NCBI GenBank assembly: GCA_937894055.1
Contig: CALDHQ010000579.1
Location: forward strand, 1 to 8,576
Source of the DNA: an uncultured Polymorphobacter sp.
GTDB lineage: Bacteria > Pseudomonadota > Alphaproteobacteria > Sphingomonadales > Sphingomonadaceae
Direction of reading: 5' to 3'
DNA length: 8,576 nt
Below the pieces are notes generated by a model, which made no database searches, had not been told where the DNA came from, and worked only from the letters and a program-made list of their open reading frames with translations. The position numbers were made by a program, and so were the translations under genes. This document shows positions 7,276 to 8,576 of the stretch, in pieces (positions within the stretch are counted from its first letter, which is position 1; each line of letters starts with the position of its first letter).

Positions 7276-8178
7276 ATGCGTCCCTATTCGATGAATGAAC
7301 TGGCAGCTTTCGCCGCTGTCGCGCGGGAGCGCAGCTTTACCAAAGCAGCGGCGCAGATGGGTGTATCGCCTTCGGCCCTGAGCCAGACCATCCGGCAGCT
7401 TGAGGAAACCTTGGGGGTGCGGCTGTTGATGCGCACCACCCGCAGCGTGTCGACCACCGAGGCAGGGCAGCGGTTGTTGGCCACCGTCGCGCCGCGCTTT
7501 GACGAAATTCGTACCGAACTGGCGCAGCTTAGCGCGTTTCGTGACCGCCCCGCAGGAACGGTGCGGATTACCGCCAGCGAATATGCCGCCGAACGGGTTC
7601 TGTGGCCCAAGTTGGCGCCGGTGCTGCGCGCCTATCCAGAGATCAATCTGGAACTGTCGATCGACCACGGCTTTCGCGACATCGCTGCCGAAGGTTTTGA
7701 CGCCGGTGTGCGGTTGGGCGAAAGCGTGGAAAAGGACATGGTCGCGGTGCGGATCACCCCGGATGGGCGTCTGGTGGCGGTGGCAACGCCGGACTATTTC
7801 GCGCAGCATCCGCCACCGCAGACGCCCAAAGAGTTGACCGTGCATCGCTGCATCAACCTGCGCATGGTCAGCAGCGGTGGGCTTTATGCGTGGGAATTCC
7901 AGAAGGGCCAGGACAATCTGCGGGTGCGGGTTGACGGGCAAGTAACGTTCAATTCGGTCAACGCCTGCCTGCAAGCGGTGCTGGACGGGTTCGGCATTGC
8001 TTTCCTGCCAGAGGCTGCGGTGCTGCCCTATATTGCCTCGGGCGTGCTGCAACTGGTGCTGGACGACTGGAGCCAGCCGATTTCGGGCCTGCACCTTTAC
8101 TACCCAAACCGCCGCCAGACCTCGCCCGCATTCCAGATCGTCATCGACGCCCTGCGGCATCGTGCGGCTTATGCGTGA
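7276..8178 (+). CDS. LysR-family transcriptional regulator
   Basis: A complete 300-residue LysR regulator. The N-terminal winged helix-turn-helix is clear: LAAFAAVARERSFTKAAAQM (9-28), GVSPSALSQTIRQLEETLGV (29-48), then LLMRTTRSVSTTEAGQRLL (50-68). A linker helix leads to the inducer-binding domain from about residue 91 (GTVRITASEYAAERVLWPKL), with LSIDHGFRDIAAEGFDAGVR and the late AVLDGFGIAFLPE and LHLYYPNRR blocks found in the CrgA/DsdC-like group that controls oxidoreductases. The inducer is unknown. ATG 7276 has AGG (7266-7268) 7 bases upstream; ATG 7291 (Met6) is an alternative that keeps the whole domain. Divergence from an aldo/keto reductase is a common LysR arrangement and suggests that gene as target. 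This is the only intact gene outside the sphingomonad-like core. Confidence 0.93.
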   Translation: MRPYSMNELAAFAAVARERSFTKAAAQMGVSPSALSQTIRQLEETLGVRLLMRTTRSVSTTEAGQRLLATVAPRFDEIRTELAQLSAFRDRPAGTVRITASEYAAERVLWPKLAPVLRAYPEINLELSIDHGFRDIAAEGFDAGVRLGESVEKDMVAVRITPDGRLVAVATPDYFAQHPPPQTPKELTVHRCINLRMVSSGGLYAWEFQKGQDNLRVRVDGQVTFNSVNACLQAVLDGFGIAFLPEAAVLPYIASGVLQLVLDDWSQPISGLHLYYPNRRQTSPAFQIVIDALRHRAAYA

Positions 8179-8368
8179 GGAGTTGATGTGAGGTGTCGAG
8201 GGACTGCAGAGAAATTTCGGTTGGCAAGACGGTTGAGGTGGATTGCCAAGGCGCAGAGAACCGTTTGCAGACACAAGAGCCCGTCGGCCCTTCACGGGGT
8301 AAGGCTGGGCTGGCGCGTTTGGCATATTGATCCTCGCACCGTCTGCGTTTTGATCATGTTATCCGGTG
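8179..8368. other. Non-coding stretch after lysR
   Basis: No convincing gene. An 83-codon plus frame (8188-8439) is basic and antisense to the GalU fragment at its end, so I reject it. CCCGT (8280-8284) and ACGGG (8294-8298) form a small stem without a T-run. A join to the GalU-bearing piece may lie near 8385. Confidence 0.4.
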
Positions 8369-8575
8369 TTAATCTTGCCGCGGCGCGCCACCTGCCCCGC
8401 GCCCGAGCGTCCCGAGGATATCAAAGATGCGCGGGCTGAGCACGTAGCGGCCAAAACTTGCCAGGCGCGACGGCGCAGTCTCCAGGGTTGGTTTCTCGAT
8501 AACGCTGCCGACATTCCAGAGACCGGCCGAGATCAGCTCCCGCGGCGCGATGATGCCGTACTTGTTCACGTCGAC
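8369..8575 (-). CDS. galU: UTP-glucose-1-phosphate uridylyltransferase (GalU), internal fragment
   Basis: Minus-strand fragment of GalU, which makes UDP-glucose from UTP and glucose 1-phosphate for cell-surface sugars. It enters at the window edge (8575) with VDVNKYGIIAP, then VGSVIEKPTLETAPSRLASF and GRYVLSPRIFDIL, all strongly characteristic of the mid-to-late part of the enzyme (the EKP lysine and the APS/GRY blocks). After TLGRGAGG the family should continue with an E-x-QLTDA block, but here the frame reads APRQD and stops (TAA, 8369-8371). The C-terminal 50 or so residues are thus lost, and the N-terminal part lies outside the window. The GTG at 8569 is internal valine, not a start. No neighbour relation to LysR can be inferred, because the break probably marks a junction. 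Confidence 0.85.
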   Translation of the reverse strand, partial: VDVNKYGIIAPRELISAGLWNVGSVIEKPTLETAPSRLASFGRYVLSPRIFDILGTLGRGAGGAPRQD

Positions 8576-8576
8576 G

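Noticed and set aside
7264..8325. A 353-codon minus-strand ORF opposite lysR
   Set aside because: Full-length LysR domains on the plus strand explain the sequence; the antisense product has no recognisable domain.
8188..8439. An 83-codon plus-strand ORF after lysR
   Set aside because: Basic, low-information translation that overlaps the GalU fragment on the other strand; no ribosome site and no family.

Overview
This window looks like a composite sequence. The core (about 715-6086, + strand) is a GC-rich alphaproteobacterial fragment, best matched by a sphingomonad-like organism. Support is the style of the F0 ATP synthase genes (atpI-atpB-atpE-b'-b without the F1 genes), an SMC tail directly upstream, and a DUF1285 / CoA pyrophosphatase / CCA nucleotidyltransferase run downstream. 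Taxonomy is inferred from remembered family sequences, not from a search.

Layout. 1-261: poorly resolved DNA, possibly the tail of an unknown minus-strand gene. 262-714: C-terminal two thirds of a short-chain dehydrogenase of Caulobacterales-like type, running in frame into the last 174 codons of smc (715-1236). 1237-1389: probable atp promoter. 1390-3902: five F0 genes, which build the proton channel, c-ring and peripheral stalk, followed by a strong hairpin at 3963-3991. 4058-6086: GNAT acetyltransferase, DUF1285 protein, CoA pyrophosphatase and the first 97 codons of a CCA-adding enzyme, tightly packed and probably co-transcribed. 6087-6533: a patchwork of short pieces. 6534-7178 (minus): an aldo/keto reductase cut off after about residue 215, divergent from an intact LysR regulator (7276-8178) across a 97-bp gap with a clear dyad. 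8369-8575 (minus): a piece of GalU.

Five or more genes are broken at sharp points where one recognisable protein turns into another: SDR/SMC, CCA/unknown, AKR/unknown, unknown/HvfC-like and GalU/unknown. Mis-assembly or chimerism is the simplest reading; real fusion or rearrangement is less likely. I do not see a convincing new biological system. The most interesting genuine signals are a six-codon mini-ORF chained by two ATGA overlaps between the DUF1285 and CoA pyrophosphatase genes, the dyad-plus-third-copy operator between the AKR and LysR genes, and the hairpin behind the F0 genes.
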